Shown here: in pieces, positions 9,503 to 18,635 of the stretch
Position numbering within the stretch: position 1 is the first letter of the stretch
Layout of the letters: each line of letters begins with the position of its first letter
Source of the DNA: Natronosalvus hydrolyticus
GTDB taxonomy: Archaea; Halobacteriota; Halobacteria; Halobacteriales; Natrialbaceae
Assembly (NCBI GenBank): GCA_025517525.1
Contig: JAOPJZ010000029.1
Span: 1 to 41,735, forward strand
DNA: 41,735 nucleotides
Direction: 5' to 3'
The notes under the pieces: generated by a model
Told to the model about the DNA's origin: nothing
The model's database searches: none
What the model saw: the letters and a program-made list of their open reading frames with translations, nothing else
Made by a program: the position numbers and the translations under genes

Positions 9503-9949
9503 TCACAGCGAGGTGCTGGCCTCGTGGCGACCCGTACACTCCTCCGGATCGAGTCGGCAGAAGCTAAAGTCGATTTCACGCGGATGCGTCCCGAAGATGT
9601 CGATCAACGGGATTTCGACGCGCTCGAGGGCGTCCAACGATTCCGTGGCGATATCCTCGTGTTCGATGTCCTCGAGGCGCCCCTTCGCAATGATACTCCA
9701 CCAGCCGTCGTCGACGTCGTAGGTGACGAACGACACCGCGTGACCGTCGAACTCGTCGGCGGGCCACTCGGAACTCGTCGCGAGTCGAAAGTAAAAGCTC
9801 GAGGTCACGGCGTCGTAGCCGTACGAAACTGGGATCGTCCGCGGCGGTTCGTCACCCTCGGTCGAAAACGACAGGACGCCGGTTCCGCCGTCACCGAGCA
9901 GCGAGACACGCTCCGATTCGTCCAGTGTCACGACTTCGATTCGGGTCAT
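9503..9949 (-). CDS. Pyridoxamine 5'-phosphate oxidase family protein
   Basis: A 148-residue split-barrel flavin-binding protein of the PNPOx-like/NimA group. The core reads GTGVLSFSTEGDEPPRTIPVSYGYD, then SFYFRLATSSEWPADEF, AVSFVTYDVDDGWWSIIAKGRLED and a C-terminal DFSFCRLDPEECTGR. This ordering is usual in haloarchaeal paralogues, which are numerous and mostly uncharacterised. The protein would bind FMN or F420; haem-related roles exist in the wider fold. It is divergent from the siroheme decarboxylase gene 132 bp away, so a shared regulatory region is possible. Confidence 0.85.
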   Translation of the reverse strand: MTRIEVVTLDESERVSLLGDGGTGVLSFSTEGDEPPRTIPVSYGYDAVTSSFYFRLATSSEWPADEFDGHAVSFVTYDVDDGWWSIIAKGRLEDIEHEDIATESLDALERVEIPLIDIFGTHPREIDFSFCRLDPEECTGRHEASTSL

Positions 9950-10081
9950 AGCTATCGGTTCTTTCGTACTGCATGGGGATAATCCCCCTGTCGAATTCGC
10001 CGTTGGATATCGCGTTCGAGTACCTGACCGAGCGATGCAAAACCCGAAAGTGATAGGTACGGACCGTCCCTAGCCGCGATA

Positions 10082-11200
10082 ATGAGTTCCCGGACGCGGT
10101 CGGACCCAGGCGACTGGCGCGAGGGTATCGACGCGGTCGACGCCGCGATCATCGACGGCTACCAGAGCGGCTTTCCCATCGAGGAACGCCCGTTCCGTGC
10201 GCTGGGCGAGGCCCTCGAAATCGAGGAAGACGACGCCCTCGAGCGCGTGCAACGGCTTCAAGAACAGGGCGTCTTTCGGCGGTTCGGTGCCGTCCTCAAC
10301 CCACCGGTGATCGGGTCGTCGACGCTGGCGGCCGTCAAAGCCCCCGAGGACCGCTTCGACGACATCGCCGACACCATCAACGGTTACCAGCAGGTCAACC
10401 ACAACTACGCTCGCGATCACGAGTGGAACATGTGGTTCGTCGTGACCGCCGGCTCTCGCGAGACGCGCGACGAAATTCTCGCCGAAATCGAGGCCGAAAC
10501 CGGCTGTACAGTCCTGGTGCTCCCAATGCTCACTGACTACTATATCGACCTCGAGTTCCCGGTCGTTAACAGCGACAGTTTCGCCCGCGAAAGCGCAGAT
10601 CAACGATCCGCGGAACAGGCGAGCGGTGACGCCGCGAGCCTCGAGGACGGCACCGACGCCTCGGCAACCCGTATCAGCGAGGACGCGGCCGGCGACCTCT
10701 CGCGATTCGACGCCGCGCTCTTGCTCGAGATTCAAGACGGGTTTCCACTCACGAAGACACCATATCGAGACATCGCGGACGCCCTCGAGGCCCACCTCAC
10801 CGAGTCAGTCGGGGTGGACAGAGTAGTCGAAGCTATCACCCGCCTGCAAGACAACGGCTGTATCAAACGCATCGGCTGTATCGTTAACCACGTGGTCACC
10901 GGCTTCGACGCCAACTGCATGGTCGTCTGGGACGTCCCCGACGAGCGCCTCGACGAGTGGGGCGAGCGCGTCGGCTCCCTACCCTACGTCACGCTGTGTT
11001 ATCACCGACCTCGTCGACCCGACCTCGAGTGGGGCTACAACCTGTTTACGATGATTCACGGCCGCGATGAAGCCGCTGTCGACGAGAAAATCGACGAACT
11101 GGCGAGCGAGTATCTCCCGGTTACGCACGAACGCCTGTATTCAACGGCTACGTTGAAACAGACCGGCGCTCAGTACGAGAATCTGGTGGGTGACGACTGA
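10082..11200 (+). CDS. Fused siroheme decarboxylase (AhbA-AhbB type)
   Basis: A 372-residue protein with two Lrp/AsnC-like modules in tandem. Each half has an HTH-like segment (about 33-70 and 221-263) followed by an RAM-like beta-alpha domain. The N-half keeps GVFRRFGAVLNPP and QQVNHNYARDHEWNMWFV; the C-half keeps CIKRIGCIVNH, VTLCYHRPRRPDLEWGYNLFTMIHGR. These motifs mark AhbA/AhbB proteins, which decarboxylate siroheme to didecarboxysiroheme in the alternative archaeal haem and haem d1 route. A Ser/Asp/Glu-rich linker (about 163-205) joins the halves. In many organisms the two subunits are separate genes. It may still be annotated simply as an AsnC regulator. Confidence 0.87.
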   Translation: MSSRTRSDPGDWREGIDAVDAAIIDGYQSGFPIEERPFRALGEALEIEEDDALERVQRLQEQGVFRRFGAVLNPPVIGSSTLAAVKAPEDRFDDIADTINGYQQVNHNYARDHEWNMWFVVTAGSRETRDEILAEIEAETGCTVLVLPMLTDYYIDLEFPVVNSDSFARESADQRSAEQASGDAASLEDGTDASATRISEDAAGDLSRFDAALLLEIQDGFPLTKTPYRDIADALEAHLTESVGVDRVVEAITRLQDNGCIKRIGCIVNHVVTGFDANCMVVWDVPDERLDEWGERVGSLPYVTLCYHRPRRPDLEWGYNLFTMIHGRDEAAVDEKIDELASEYLPVTHERLYSTATLKQTGAQYENLVGDD

Positions 11201-11371
11201 TAGCGATGGATGTAATCGCTCAAGCGCAGCCGATATCGCTCGAGTGTGTCGAGTAGCGGACGCTGCAAAGAGCAACCGTTGTCTGTCGATCATATCGGAT
11301 GTCGATCGGGCTTCGAATGCAAGAGAGGTATACTAGGACGACTTTGAGAACCGAGAATCCAAGAGCGGGTG

Positions 11372-11632
11372 TTATCGGCCGATGAAATACAGCATCGGAC
11401 CGATCATCACCAGCGCGACACCGATTAGCCGGAAGATAACCATGTCGCCGGTGGTGCTAACGGGCGTCAACACGAACAGCGAACCCACCAACATCAGATT
11501 CAGCCCCATGATTTTCATCGACTTCAGTGGCAGCGTCCCGAGAATCGCCAGCACGAGCAGCCCGATGAGCGCGTGACCCATGTGCAACTCGAGCATGATG
11601 TTGTCGATTGTCTGGAGAGGTACCTCGATCAT
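11372..11632 (-). CDS. Small membrane protein, three predicted TM helices
   Basis: An 86-residue hydrophobic protein. Three membrane segments are visible: about 17-37 (HALIGLLVLAILGTLPL), 42-60 (MGLNLMLVGSLFVLTPV) and 66-84 (VIFRLIGVALVMIGPMLYFI). No enzymatic motif or family recognised. It lies 30 bp upstream of the 3' end side of the membrane histidine kinase on the same strand, downstream in transcription order, so it may be co-transcribed with it. Function unknown. Confidence 0.65.
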   Translation of the reverse strand: MIEVPLQTIDNIMLELHMGHALIGLLVLAILGTLPLKSMKIMGLNLMLVGSLFVLTPVSTTGDMVIFRLIGVALVMIGPMLYFIGR

Positions 11633-11662
11633 TCCTGTGAATAACTCCCCGCGAATCGGCCT

Positions 11663-13348
11663 TTAATACTTCGATTCGAGTGTTGACCCCGTTTCGACGC
11701 CGGTAATCTCGAATCGTGCCCCACCGCCGCCACCACGAACCGCTTCGATTGCCCATCCGTGGGCGTCGACGATATCTCGAACGATGGCCAAACCGAATCC
11801 GGTACCCTCCTTTCGCGTCGAATAGCCGGTTTCGAAGACCGTTTCGAGCGCGTCATCGTCGATACCGGGGCCGTCGTCTTCCACGTAAAACCCGTTCTCG
11901 AGCGACCCAATCGTGACGGTTACCGCTCCCTCGCTGTGATCACAGGCGTTCCGAAACAGATTGTCGAGTGCCTGTTGGAGTCGCTTTCTATCAGCGTGGA
12001 GTATCACATCGGTATCGATTTGAACGTCGAGCGAGCGGTCCGGAAGGGCGTCTGCGGCCGCCCAAACGACTGACTCGAGCGCCGTTGGCTGGGAGTCGGT
12101 TACCGTTCGTCCCTGCTGTGAAAGGACGAGCAAGTCCTCCAGGAACGTTTTCATGTGACCAACGGTCTCGTGAACCTCCTGGAAGTGTGCGGGGTCACCA
12201 GTTTCCTCGGCTAACGACGTGTATCCGTCAATGACGGTCAGCGGATTTCGCAAATCGTGTGAAACCACTCTGGCGAACGCATCGAGGTGCTCGTTCTGTT
12301 TTAGCAGTCGCTGTCGTTGTCGCTCGAGGACCGTCACGTCCTGAAAGACGATGACCCACCCGTAGGTGACGCCATCGTTGGCGAGCCGCGATCTGGTCAA
12401 CTGGACCACTCGATCGTTTCCGTCCGATTCCGTCACCTGCATTGAAACCTGCTCACCCGACGCCAACTGTTCGTATGAGGGGAGTACAGATTCGGCGTCG
12501 AGACCGACGACAGGTGTTCGGTCTCCGAGCAACCGTTTGGCTGCCGGATTCAGATCAATCACGCGTTCGGCCGTATCGAGTATCACGATACCGTCTTCCA
12601 TCTGTGCCATCGCGACGTCCCAGCCTATCGGTTGCAGATCCAACAGCCGGTACCGGACGACGGCAATCCCGAACAGAACCGACGATAGTGCGAGCGAGAC
12701 GGGTGTGAGGTTGATCCCCATAGTTCCCAGGGGCGGGAGATTCAACACGACTAGGACGTTAACCACGAACGGCACGCTCGCGCCGGTCACGAGCAAAAGT
12801 CCCTGACGTTTGATCGGTCCCGGCGAACGAACCGTATCGAAAACGATCAGCGCGAGCCCAGCCAGCAACAGGACGTACGAGTACCCCAAATAAAGGAGAT
12901 ACAACGGACCCGTCGTCACGGAGAGGACAGTGATCGACCCCTGCGTCTCGATCGTTACATCCCTCAGTGCAAGTGAGTACGGGTTCGTCGGAATCGCGAG
13001 CAACAGCGCCAGCGGAACGACGAGCAGTCCGGCGACGGTTTGCTTCGTCAACCAGTCGTCTCTCCCGGTGTACGTTATCGCGAACGCGAACCACGCCGGG
13101 GGGACCACAACGGCACCAACGTGTAAGAAACTGTAGACGGTGAGTTTGCCCTCGAGCGTCGGTATCGCGAGTTGAACCCCGTAGCTCACCGCCCAGACGG
13201 CGGCGGCCGCCGACAGCACGACGAACGCCGTGATGTAGGGCTTCGGGCCGTCGATTCGACGTATTTTGAGTCCGTACAGCGCCCACAAAAGCGAGGTAAC
13301 GCCCGCCAGAAAGAGCAAAAGGCTATACGGCGTCGACTGCCACTCCAT
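11663..13348 (-). CDS. Membrane-bound PAS histidine kinase with 7TM N-terminus
   Basis: A 561-residue sensor kinase. The first 235 residues form about seven membrane helices of the histidine-kinase N-terminal 7TM type (beginning PYSLLLFLAGVTSLLWAL and ending VSLALSSVLFGIAVVRYRLLDLQP). A PAS domain (about 245-345) follows, then HisKA with phospho-acceptor H364 in SHDLRNPLTVIDGY, and HATPase with N467 in NLFRNACDH, the DDGPGI box near 491 and GTGFGLAIV. All catalytic boxes are intact. It is similar in layout to the soluble kinase at 2287-4155 in its last 200 residues. No response regulator gene is nearby; the 86-residue membrane protein follows 30 bp downstream. Confidence 0.9.
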   Translation of the reverse strand: MEWQSTPYSLLLFLAGVTSLLWALYGLKIRRIDGPKPYITAFVVLSAAAAVWAVSYGVQLAIPTLEGKLTVYSFLHVGAVVVPPAWFAFAITYTGRDDWLTKQTVAGLLVVPLALLLAIPTNPYSLALRDVTIETQGSITVLSVTTGPLYLLYLGYSYVLLLAGLALIVFDTVRSPGPIKRQGLLLVTGASVPFVVNVLVVLNLPPLGTMGINLTPVSLALSSVLFGIAVVRYRLLDLQPIGWDVAMAQMEDGIVILDTAERVIDLNPAAKRLLGDRTPVVGLDAESVLPSYEQLASGEQVSMQVTESDGNDRVVQLTRSRLANDGVTYGWVIVFQDVTVLERQRQRLLKQNEHLDAFARVVSHDLRNPLTVIDGYTSLAEETGDPAHFQEVHETVGHMKTFLEDLLVLSQQGRTVTDSQPTALESVVWAAADALPDRSLDVQIDTDVILHADRKRLQQALDNLFRNACDHSEGAVTVTIGSLENGFYVEDDGPGIDDDALETVFETGYSTRKEGTGFGLAIVRDIVDAHGWAIEAVRGGGGGARFEITGVETGSTLESKY

Positions 13349-13471
13349 GGGAGATACATATGCTATACGGTCACATTCTATATATCATGTTTGGATGAAG
13401 AACTGTCGTTGCGCTGTCTCGATTCGCTCCATATCCGAACGAAGCCGGTTTCGAGAGACGCCAGACGACGC

Positions 13472-14272
13472 TCACTGATTCCAGGCAGCCGCCTCGGGGT
13501 CGATGAGTCGTTCACCCCGGTTCAGCCCCTCGAGTGCCTCGAGTTCGGCCTCCGTAAGTTCGATCTCGGACGCCGTGAAATTCTCCTCGATGTGTGCCCC
13601 CGTCGCTTTCGGAATGGGGACGACGCCTTCTCGAGCGTGCTGCCAGGCGAGTGCGACCTGAAACGGTGTCGCTCCATGCGCTACAGCAATTTCCTCGAGT
13701 GTCTCGATATCGGCCACCTCACCCTGTGCAACCGGGCAGTACGCGACGGTCGTTATGTCGTGTTCGCGTCCGTGCTCGACCAGTTCGGGCTGCTGTAGTC
13801 GGGGATGGAGTTCCACCTGGTTAGCGAGTATCGGTGCCTCGAGAATCGACTGGGCTTCCTCGAGTAACTCGATCGTGAAGTTGCTCACGCCGACATGCCG
13901 AGTCAATCCCCGGTCGGCCACCTCGTCCATCGCGGGCAACGTTTCCGCGGGGTCGTAGGCGTCGGTCGGCCAGTGGACGTACAACAGGTCGACGGCATCG
14001 ACACCCAATCGTTCGAGGCTCGCCTCCGTCGACCCGAGGACGTCGTCGTACGCGAGGTTCGACGGATGTACTTTCGTCGCCAAAAAGACGTCGTCGCGGT
14101 CGACGTCCGCGCGTTCGAGGGCCTCGCCGACCATAGCTTCGTTGTCGTACATCTGTGCCGTATCGATGTGTCGGTAGCCGATCTCGAGGGCGCGTTCGAC
14201 GCTTTCGACGCACGTGTCGTCGTCATGACCTGAGGTACCGAATCCGGGCTGTGGAATACCGTTGACTGCCAT
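13472..14272 (-). CDS. Aldo/keto reductase
   Basis: A 266-residue TIM-barrel NAD(P)H-dependent oxidoreductase starting at the ATG at 14272; a TTG seven codons upstream is less likely. The catalytic tetrad is visible as D37 and Y42 (RHIDTAQMYDNE), K67 (LATKVHP) and H100 (LLYVHWPTD). The cofactor loop near the C-terminus contains PIPKATGAHIEEN. The sequence resembles 2,5-diketo-D-gluconate reductase-like enzymes acting on small aldehydes and ketones. The exact substrate cannot be inferred. It diverges from the Tat-exported gene 93 bp away. Confidence 0.92.
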   Translation of the reverse strand: MAVNGIPQPGFGTSGHDDDTCVESVERALEIGYRHIDTAQMYDNEAMVGEALERADVDRDDVFLATKVHPSNLAYDDVLGSTEASLERLGVDAVDLLYVHWPTDAYDPAETLPAMDEVADRGLTRHVGVSNFTIELLEEAQSILEAPILANQVELHPRLQQPELVEHGREHDITTVAYCPVAQGEVADIETLEEIAVAHGATPFQVALAWQHAREGVVPIPKATGAHIEENFTASEIELTEAELEALEGLNRGERLIDPEAAAWNQ

Positions 14273-14365
14273 AGGGAAGTCGAGTACGGCCAATTACTCG
14301 AGCCTCCGGGAACCGGCAATCGAGCGAGGTCCGAGTTTAAATGCGATAGGGCGGCCAGAGCGTCC

Positions 14366-14809
14366 ATGGCACGACAGCCACCGACGACGCGACGAACCGC
14401 ACTCGGAACCCTCGCCACCCTCGTAACCGGTCTCGGGTTCGCCGGTGCCACGGGTGCTACCCGAGACGACACCGAGAGCCCTGACGCGAAGGCGAGCGGC
14501 CACGCACCGTCCACGACGAGCGATCAACTCGCCATCGACATCGAGGACCACCTGCCCGCTACCCCATACGAGACCTACATCGGCACTGTCGATCGAATCG
14601 TCGACGGTCGCCACGTCGTTATCTTACTCGAAGAAGGTAGGCAAACCGTCGACCAGCTCGTCGTCGACCGCGAGCGTCTCCCAAACGTGGCGGAACGCGA
14701 TCACCTCCTCGTCCTCGTCAACGAGGGCGAGTTCGTCGCTGCGTGGCCGCTCCCCGACACGGTCGTTCGCACAATCCGGGATCATCGATCGTTTCGAGAC
14801 CGATACTGA
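14366..14809 (+). CDS. Tat-exported DUF3006-like protein
   Basis: A 147-residue protein with a twin-arginine signal (TTRRTALGTLATLVTGLGFAG, first 30 residues) and an acidic Ser/Thr linker. The mature part, about 70-135, matches the DUF3006 pattern: TYIGTVDRIVDGRHVVILLEEG, then VDQLVVDRERLPNVAERDHL. DUF3006 proteins are small beta-barrel-like domains of unknown function, often secreted. The last 28 bp overlap the convergent glycosidase gene, so the two transcripts are antisense at their 3' ends. Confidence 0.75.
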   Translation: MARQPPTTRRTALGTLATLVTGLGFAGATGATRDDTESPDAKASGHAPSTTSDQLAIDIEDHLPATPYETYIGTVDRIVDGRHVVILLEEGRQTVDQLVVDRERLPNVAERDHLLVLVNEGEFVAAWPLPDTVVRTIRDHRSFRDRY

Positions 14810-15891
14810 GCCCAGAGCGCCGCAGCGACCATGAAATCGCCTGCTGCCGCGTACCCACGGGTCACGTACGGCGCTCCCTCGAGCGTGTAGATCTCGAGAA
14901 ACGTGCCGTGGCGCTCGAGTGTCCGCTCCACACGCTCGACTTCCGCGTTCGCACGGTCGTCGAATCCGTACCGAGAGAGTCCAATCGCGTACGCAAAGCT
15001 GTTCCAGGGCCACACGTGGTAGTGGTAGTCACGGTGAAGCCAGAAAAACGGGTGTACCTCCCGAATCGAAAATGGGCGCTTTCGAAGCGCGATTCCGCGG
15101 TCGGTTTCGAGCGCCTGGAGCGACGTCACAATCGATCGGGCTCGCGACGAGTCGACGAGACCGAAATACAGGGGAACCACGTTCGCATCGCAAGCGAGTA
15201 CCGACGACGACTCGTGTTCGGCGAAAGCGTCCCCAGTCCACAGTCGATCGATCCAGGTCTCTCGAATTCGGTCGTAGGCGTCCGTGTAGACCGAATCGAT
15301 ACCGGCAACCGCCATTCGCTCGAGTGCGGCCAGCAACATCGCCGTGTTGTACGCCACCCGCGGGTGGGCCGCCGAATCCCACCAGCCGCTTCCAGCCCTG
15401 GAAACGAGCCCGGACCCCTCGTCGAAAAATCGCTCACGATGGTGTGCAGCTAGGGTAGCGAGTCGATCCGCTCGACCCAGTAAGCCGTCGACCGCGTCAA
15501 GAGCGATCACCAGCGCCGGAAAGGTGTCCACCCCGGCCGAGGGAACTGCTGCCGCGTAATCGGGTTGGACGTCGGTAAAGAAGGTGCCGTCGTACTGCGT
15601 CAGCAACCAGTCAACAGCCCCATGGAGTTCCGAACGGAAACCGTACGCAAGCAGGCCCGGCGCTGAGAAACAGAGGTCGCGCGGCCAGAGCCCTCGAAAG
15701 TGGCCGCCGGAACTGAACCCGCCGCTGGCGCGTTCGACGATTATCTCCTCGGCAGCCGCCTCGAGCGACCCGTGATCTGGATAGCCGTGGCGACGGACGT
15801 ACCGGTAGTGAGCTAGTCGCCTGTACAACTCCCGCGCGTAGTAGCCGATCGAGCCGCTAACTGACGTCAGCGATGGGTGGCTGCCGCTCAT
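14782..15891 (-). CDS. Six-hairpin glycosidase-like protein (GH15/amylo-glucosidase-like)
   Basis: A 369-residue (alpha/alpha)6-barrel-type protein, cytosolic by sequence since no signal peptide is seen. Indicative segments are SGGHFRGLWPRDLCFSAPGLLAYGF near the N-terminus (an Arg-Asp pair typical of GH15/GH63-like barrels), SGWWDSAAHPRVAYNTAMLLAALERM in the middle and HRDYHYHVWPWNSFAYAIGLSRYGF near the C-terminus. The likely substrate is an alpha-glucan or oligosaccharide. It is shorter than full glucoamylases, which usually carry an extra beta domain. No sugar transporter or other glycan gene is adjacent. The ATG at 15891 is preferred. Exact family and reaction are uncertain. Confidence 0.7.
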   Translation of the reverse strand: MSGSHPSLTSVSGSIGYYARELYRRLAHYRYVRRHGYPDHGSLEAAAEEIIVERASGGFSSGGHFRGLWPRDLCFSAPGLLAYGFRSELHGAVDWLLTQYDGTFFTDVQPDYAAAVPSAGVDTFPALVIALDAVDGLLGRADRLATLAAHHRERFFDEGSGLVSRAGSGWWDSAAHPRVAYNTAMLLAALERMAVAGIDSVYTDAYDRIRETWIDRLWTGDAFAEHESSSVLACDANVVPLYFGLVDSSRARSIVTSLQALETDRGIALRKRPFSIREVHPFFWLHRDYHYHVWPWNSFAYAIGLSRYGFDDRANAEVERVERTLERHGTFLEIYTLEGAPYVTRGYAAAGDFMVAAALWAQYRSRNDR

Positions 15892-16053
15892 ACCGCTTCA
15901 CCTCCGGACGACCCATCCGGGGCCATAACCGTCGCGTGTCGCGTACTACCTGGGGCTCGACTGCCTCTTCGCTTAGTTCGCGTGGCGAGCGCAGGGGCGA
16001 CCGTCGATTCACCCATTTGTAGGGAACTCGTGAGTCGATCGATATCCACTGGC

Positions 16054-16890
16054 TTACTGGTCAGTGTTCTGTTCGTCGAAATCGTCCTCCTCATCGTCCG
16101 CTGACTGGGGCCCGTCCGGATCCGTCTCGTCCTGGCCTATCGATTCCGCGTTCTCGTCTGTACCGTTTTGACCGTCGTCATCACTGTCAACGGCTTCTGA
16201 ACTGGGGCCGCCTGAAATCGGGTCCGCTTCGGCATCGATCGATCCGGCTGGCTGGGCCTGTTCGGGGTCCGGACCGGTAGCTTCGCTCGGTTCCTCGGCT
16301 CGAGCCGTCGCCGAGAGGTCAACCTCCTCGTCTTCGTCCAGACGCGGGTCGAGGTCGGTCTCTGACGATTCCGATGCCTCGAGCCCTGAATCGGCCGGTT
16401 CGTCCGGCTCTAGACCATCTAACTCCCCATCGTCGGTTGATTTCGTCGGTCCCTCCTCAGTCGGTCGGCCGGTCGCCGGTCGTCGTGCCGCGGCGTACGC
16501 CTCGTCTGAGACCGCCTCATCCCCCTCAGCGTCGTCCGTTTCTTCACCGGGGTCGATACCTCCTATCTCGATTCCCGCCAGCAACTCCGTCACGCGCTCG
16601 CTCGAATCCGAGTCCGAGTCCGAGCGTAATTTTCGGAGGCCGGATCGAAGTGCTATAGCACCGATGGCTACAGGGATGATGCCGCGGGCTCGCCCCCGTC
16701 GAATCGAGCGGAGGCCCCGCCAGAGGAACAGGCCACCAGCCGCAAGCGCGAGTGAGCCATCGCGAACCCGGGGTTTGAGTATCGAAAGTAACCGACTGGC
16801 AATACCGGTCGGTGTGAGTGACGATTCGATGTCGGCGCTTCGTTCGGCGACAGCTGACATCTGGTTTCCATCGTCCGTTGTATCCACCAT
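16054..16890 (-). CDS. Acidic membrane-anchored protein of unknown function
   Basis: About 278 residues from the ATG at 16890 (an in-frame upstream start at 16953 is less likely). Residues about 25-95 contain hydrophobic stretches (GSLALAAGGLFLWRGLRSI and GIIPVAIGAIALRSGLRKL) separated by a basic Arg-rich turn, suggesting one or two membrane segments. The remaining 180 residues are extremely rich in Asp, Glu, Ser and Gly with almost no hydrophobic residues, so it is probably a disordered cytoplasmic or surface tail. No known domain. Such tails are common in halophiles, but one taking up two thirds of a membrane protein is notable. Confidence 0.65.
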   Translation of the reverse strand: MVDTTDDGNQMSAVAERSADIESSLTPTGIASRLLSILKPRVRDGSLALAAGGLFLWRGLRSIRRGRARGIIPVAIGAIALRSGLRKLRSDSDSDSSERVTELLAGIEIGGIDPGEETDDAEGDEAVSDEAYAAARRPATGRPTEEGPTKSTDDGELDGLEPDEPADSGLEASESSETDLDPRLDEDEEVDLSATARAEEPSEATGPDPEQAQPAGSIDAEADPISGGPSSEAVDSDDDGQNGTDENAESIGQDETDPDGPQSADDEEDDFDEQNTDQ

Positions 16891-17131
16891 GGTACCCGTG
16901 GTACACGACCGAGCAGGTTGAAGGTTAGGCCGTCGTGTGACGTGTGACCCCATCGGCAGGCGACACTCGAGTAAACCACCGGGTTATTATCAGTCAAGAG
17001 GTGGTAGGGAAGGGCCTCGTGGAGTAATCGATGGCAACGACAACCAAGGCTGCGACGACCGCGGCGTGTGTATGCCCGTCACCGCTGGCAGCACCGCGTT
17101 CTCACGATAGCAAAAACGGGGGTAGATCGGG

Positions 17132-18553
17132 ATGGTGAAACTTTCGAACGTCCTCTCGGGCGGTCGATCGACACCGCAAGCGTTGCCCAACTTCGATTCG
17201 ACGACAGTATTCGTCCGAGCGACCGCCAGCTACCTTCGCGGGGAAGCGTTTCCACGGCTGGGCATGATATCTCCCGCAGCGAAACCGCTCACACCCATAC
17301 TCAACGCTCTGCCTCGATCCGTGCGGACGACCGGCTACACCTGGGGCGGTGCGAGCGAGGGTGTCTCACCCGATGACCTCGGTGAGATCGATATCGAGTC
17401 GTTCCGTGAGTGGGTCGTCGACCAGTACCCCAAACGCGGCTATCCAGCCGTCATTGTCGGGTCGAGCAACGGTGCAGCCGTCTTCCTCGCCGCTGCACTC
17501 GGCATTCCGTTTCTTCCCCAGACGTTCCTCCTGCCCATCCGACGATCGATGGGTCCGGACGACATTCGTGAGGATATCCACTGGGGAATCCAGCACGCAT
17601 CGGCGTTTCTCGAGGCCAACCCGAACGTCTCCCTCCATCAGATGCATGATCCGAACCAGGATCGGTTGATGGTGCGAAAGCTGGCGTACTTTCGAACCAA
17701 GGTTCGATCGCTCGGGTCAGCGTATCAGTCCTTCCTCGAGACAGTCCTCGAACCGGGCGGGACGATCATCGTCCTCGAGTGTGACTACGAGTGGCCCGCA
17801 ATCGAGTTAGGGGATCGCCACAGCTTCCAACTGGGCGGCCTCGGTGGCCTCGAGCCCAGAGAGTACTACGAGGGGAGTGACCGAATCGCCCACTTTCTCG
17901 CCGAGCAAGGTGCCGACGACCGTCGCTGGGACGTGCCGGAACCGGACGGTGAGGTCCCCGAAGCCGAGTGGGGATTCGACGATGCGCTCAGGGAGGATAT
18001 CGAACGGGTGGCCGAGCAACGCCGGTACGAGATTCGGCGGCTGTGCTTTGACGACCCGCGGGATCTGAGCCCGTTCGTGGCAGACCTTTACCGGGACCGC
18101 TACGACCGGCGAGGGTACGATTCGAACCGGCTGTTCGTCCAATCGTTCGCGCTGGTCGAGCCGTGGTGGACACTCCGCACCGGCTCGGTGCCCTACTGGT
18201 CAGCGTTTAACACCCAACCGGACGCCGACTTCGTGGAATCGTACCTGGATACTGCCGAACCGTACGACGACGTGCGAGCGAACCTGTTTTCCCACGGCGT
18301 CGAATCCGCCGGCCTCGCCTCGATCGATCGGTGGCGACAGGTACTCGAGCGCGGCCGCGTCCAAAATGGATTCGTCGGCGTCGATACTGAGGAGTATCCG
18401 TACGATGTGAAGACACACATTCGATACCACGCGGACCTTCCCGACGAGATACGCGATCGGTATCCTCACCCGTCATCGATGGCAATCGACCGGTTCGATT
18501 CCGCCGCGTCCGAGATGCAGGGCTCGTATTCGATCGACTGGCGAGAAGGATAA
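17132..18553 (+). CDS. Uncharacterised 473-residue protein with hydrolase-like elbow
   Basis: A long, complete ORF whose family I do not recognise. Around residues 100-140 it has YPAVIVGSSNGAAVFLAAALG, a GxSxG-like turn after a hydrophobic strand, which resembles the nucleophile elbow of alpha/beta hydrolases, and a later TIIVLECDYEWP strand. The rest is mixed alpha/beta with no signal peptide and a C-terminal segment rich in aromatic residues (VEPWWTLRTGSVPYWSAFN). The acid and histidine partners of a triad cannot be assigned by eye. It stands alone, with no operon partner that would indicate a role. Catalytic activity is conjecture. Confidence 0.7.
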   Translation: MVKLSNVLSGGRSTPQALPNFDSTTVFVRATASYLRGEAFPRLGMISPAAKPLTPILNALPRSVRTTGYTWGGASEGVSPDDLGEIDIESFREWVVDQYPKRGYPAVIVGSSNGAAVFLAAALGIPFLPQTFLLPIRRSMGPDDIREDIHWGIQHASAFLEANPNVSLHQMHDPNQDRLMVRKLAYFRTKVRSLGSAYQSFLETVLEPGGTIIVLECDYEWPAIELGDRHSFQLGGLGGLEPREYYEGSDRIAHFLAEQGADDRRWDVPEPDGEVPEAEWGFDDALREDIERVAEQRRYEIRRLCFDDPRDLSPFVADLYRDRYDRRGYDSNRLFVQSFALVEPWWTLRTGSVPYWSAFNTQPDADFVESYLDTAEPYDDVRANLFSHGVESAGLASIDRWRQVLERGRVQNGFVGVDTEEYPYDVKTHIRYHADLPDEIRDRYPHPSSMAIDRFDSAASEMQGSYSIDWREG

Positions 18554-18635
18554 CGAGGATCGGGTTTGCGAGCCTCGAACCGTCCATTGCTGGCCGACGT
18601 TTGTTAGTCCCGGGAGGTGAGCAAACTCACACGTT

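Noticed and set aside
8639..9982. Long plus-strand frame across two minus-strand genes
   Set aside because: It is the reverse complement of the TrpD-like and PNPOx-like coding regions; the protein has no family features, while both minus-strand genes do. GC-rich haloarchaeal genes often leave the opposite strand open.
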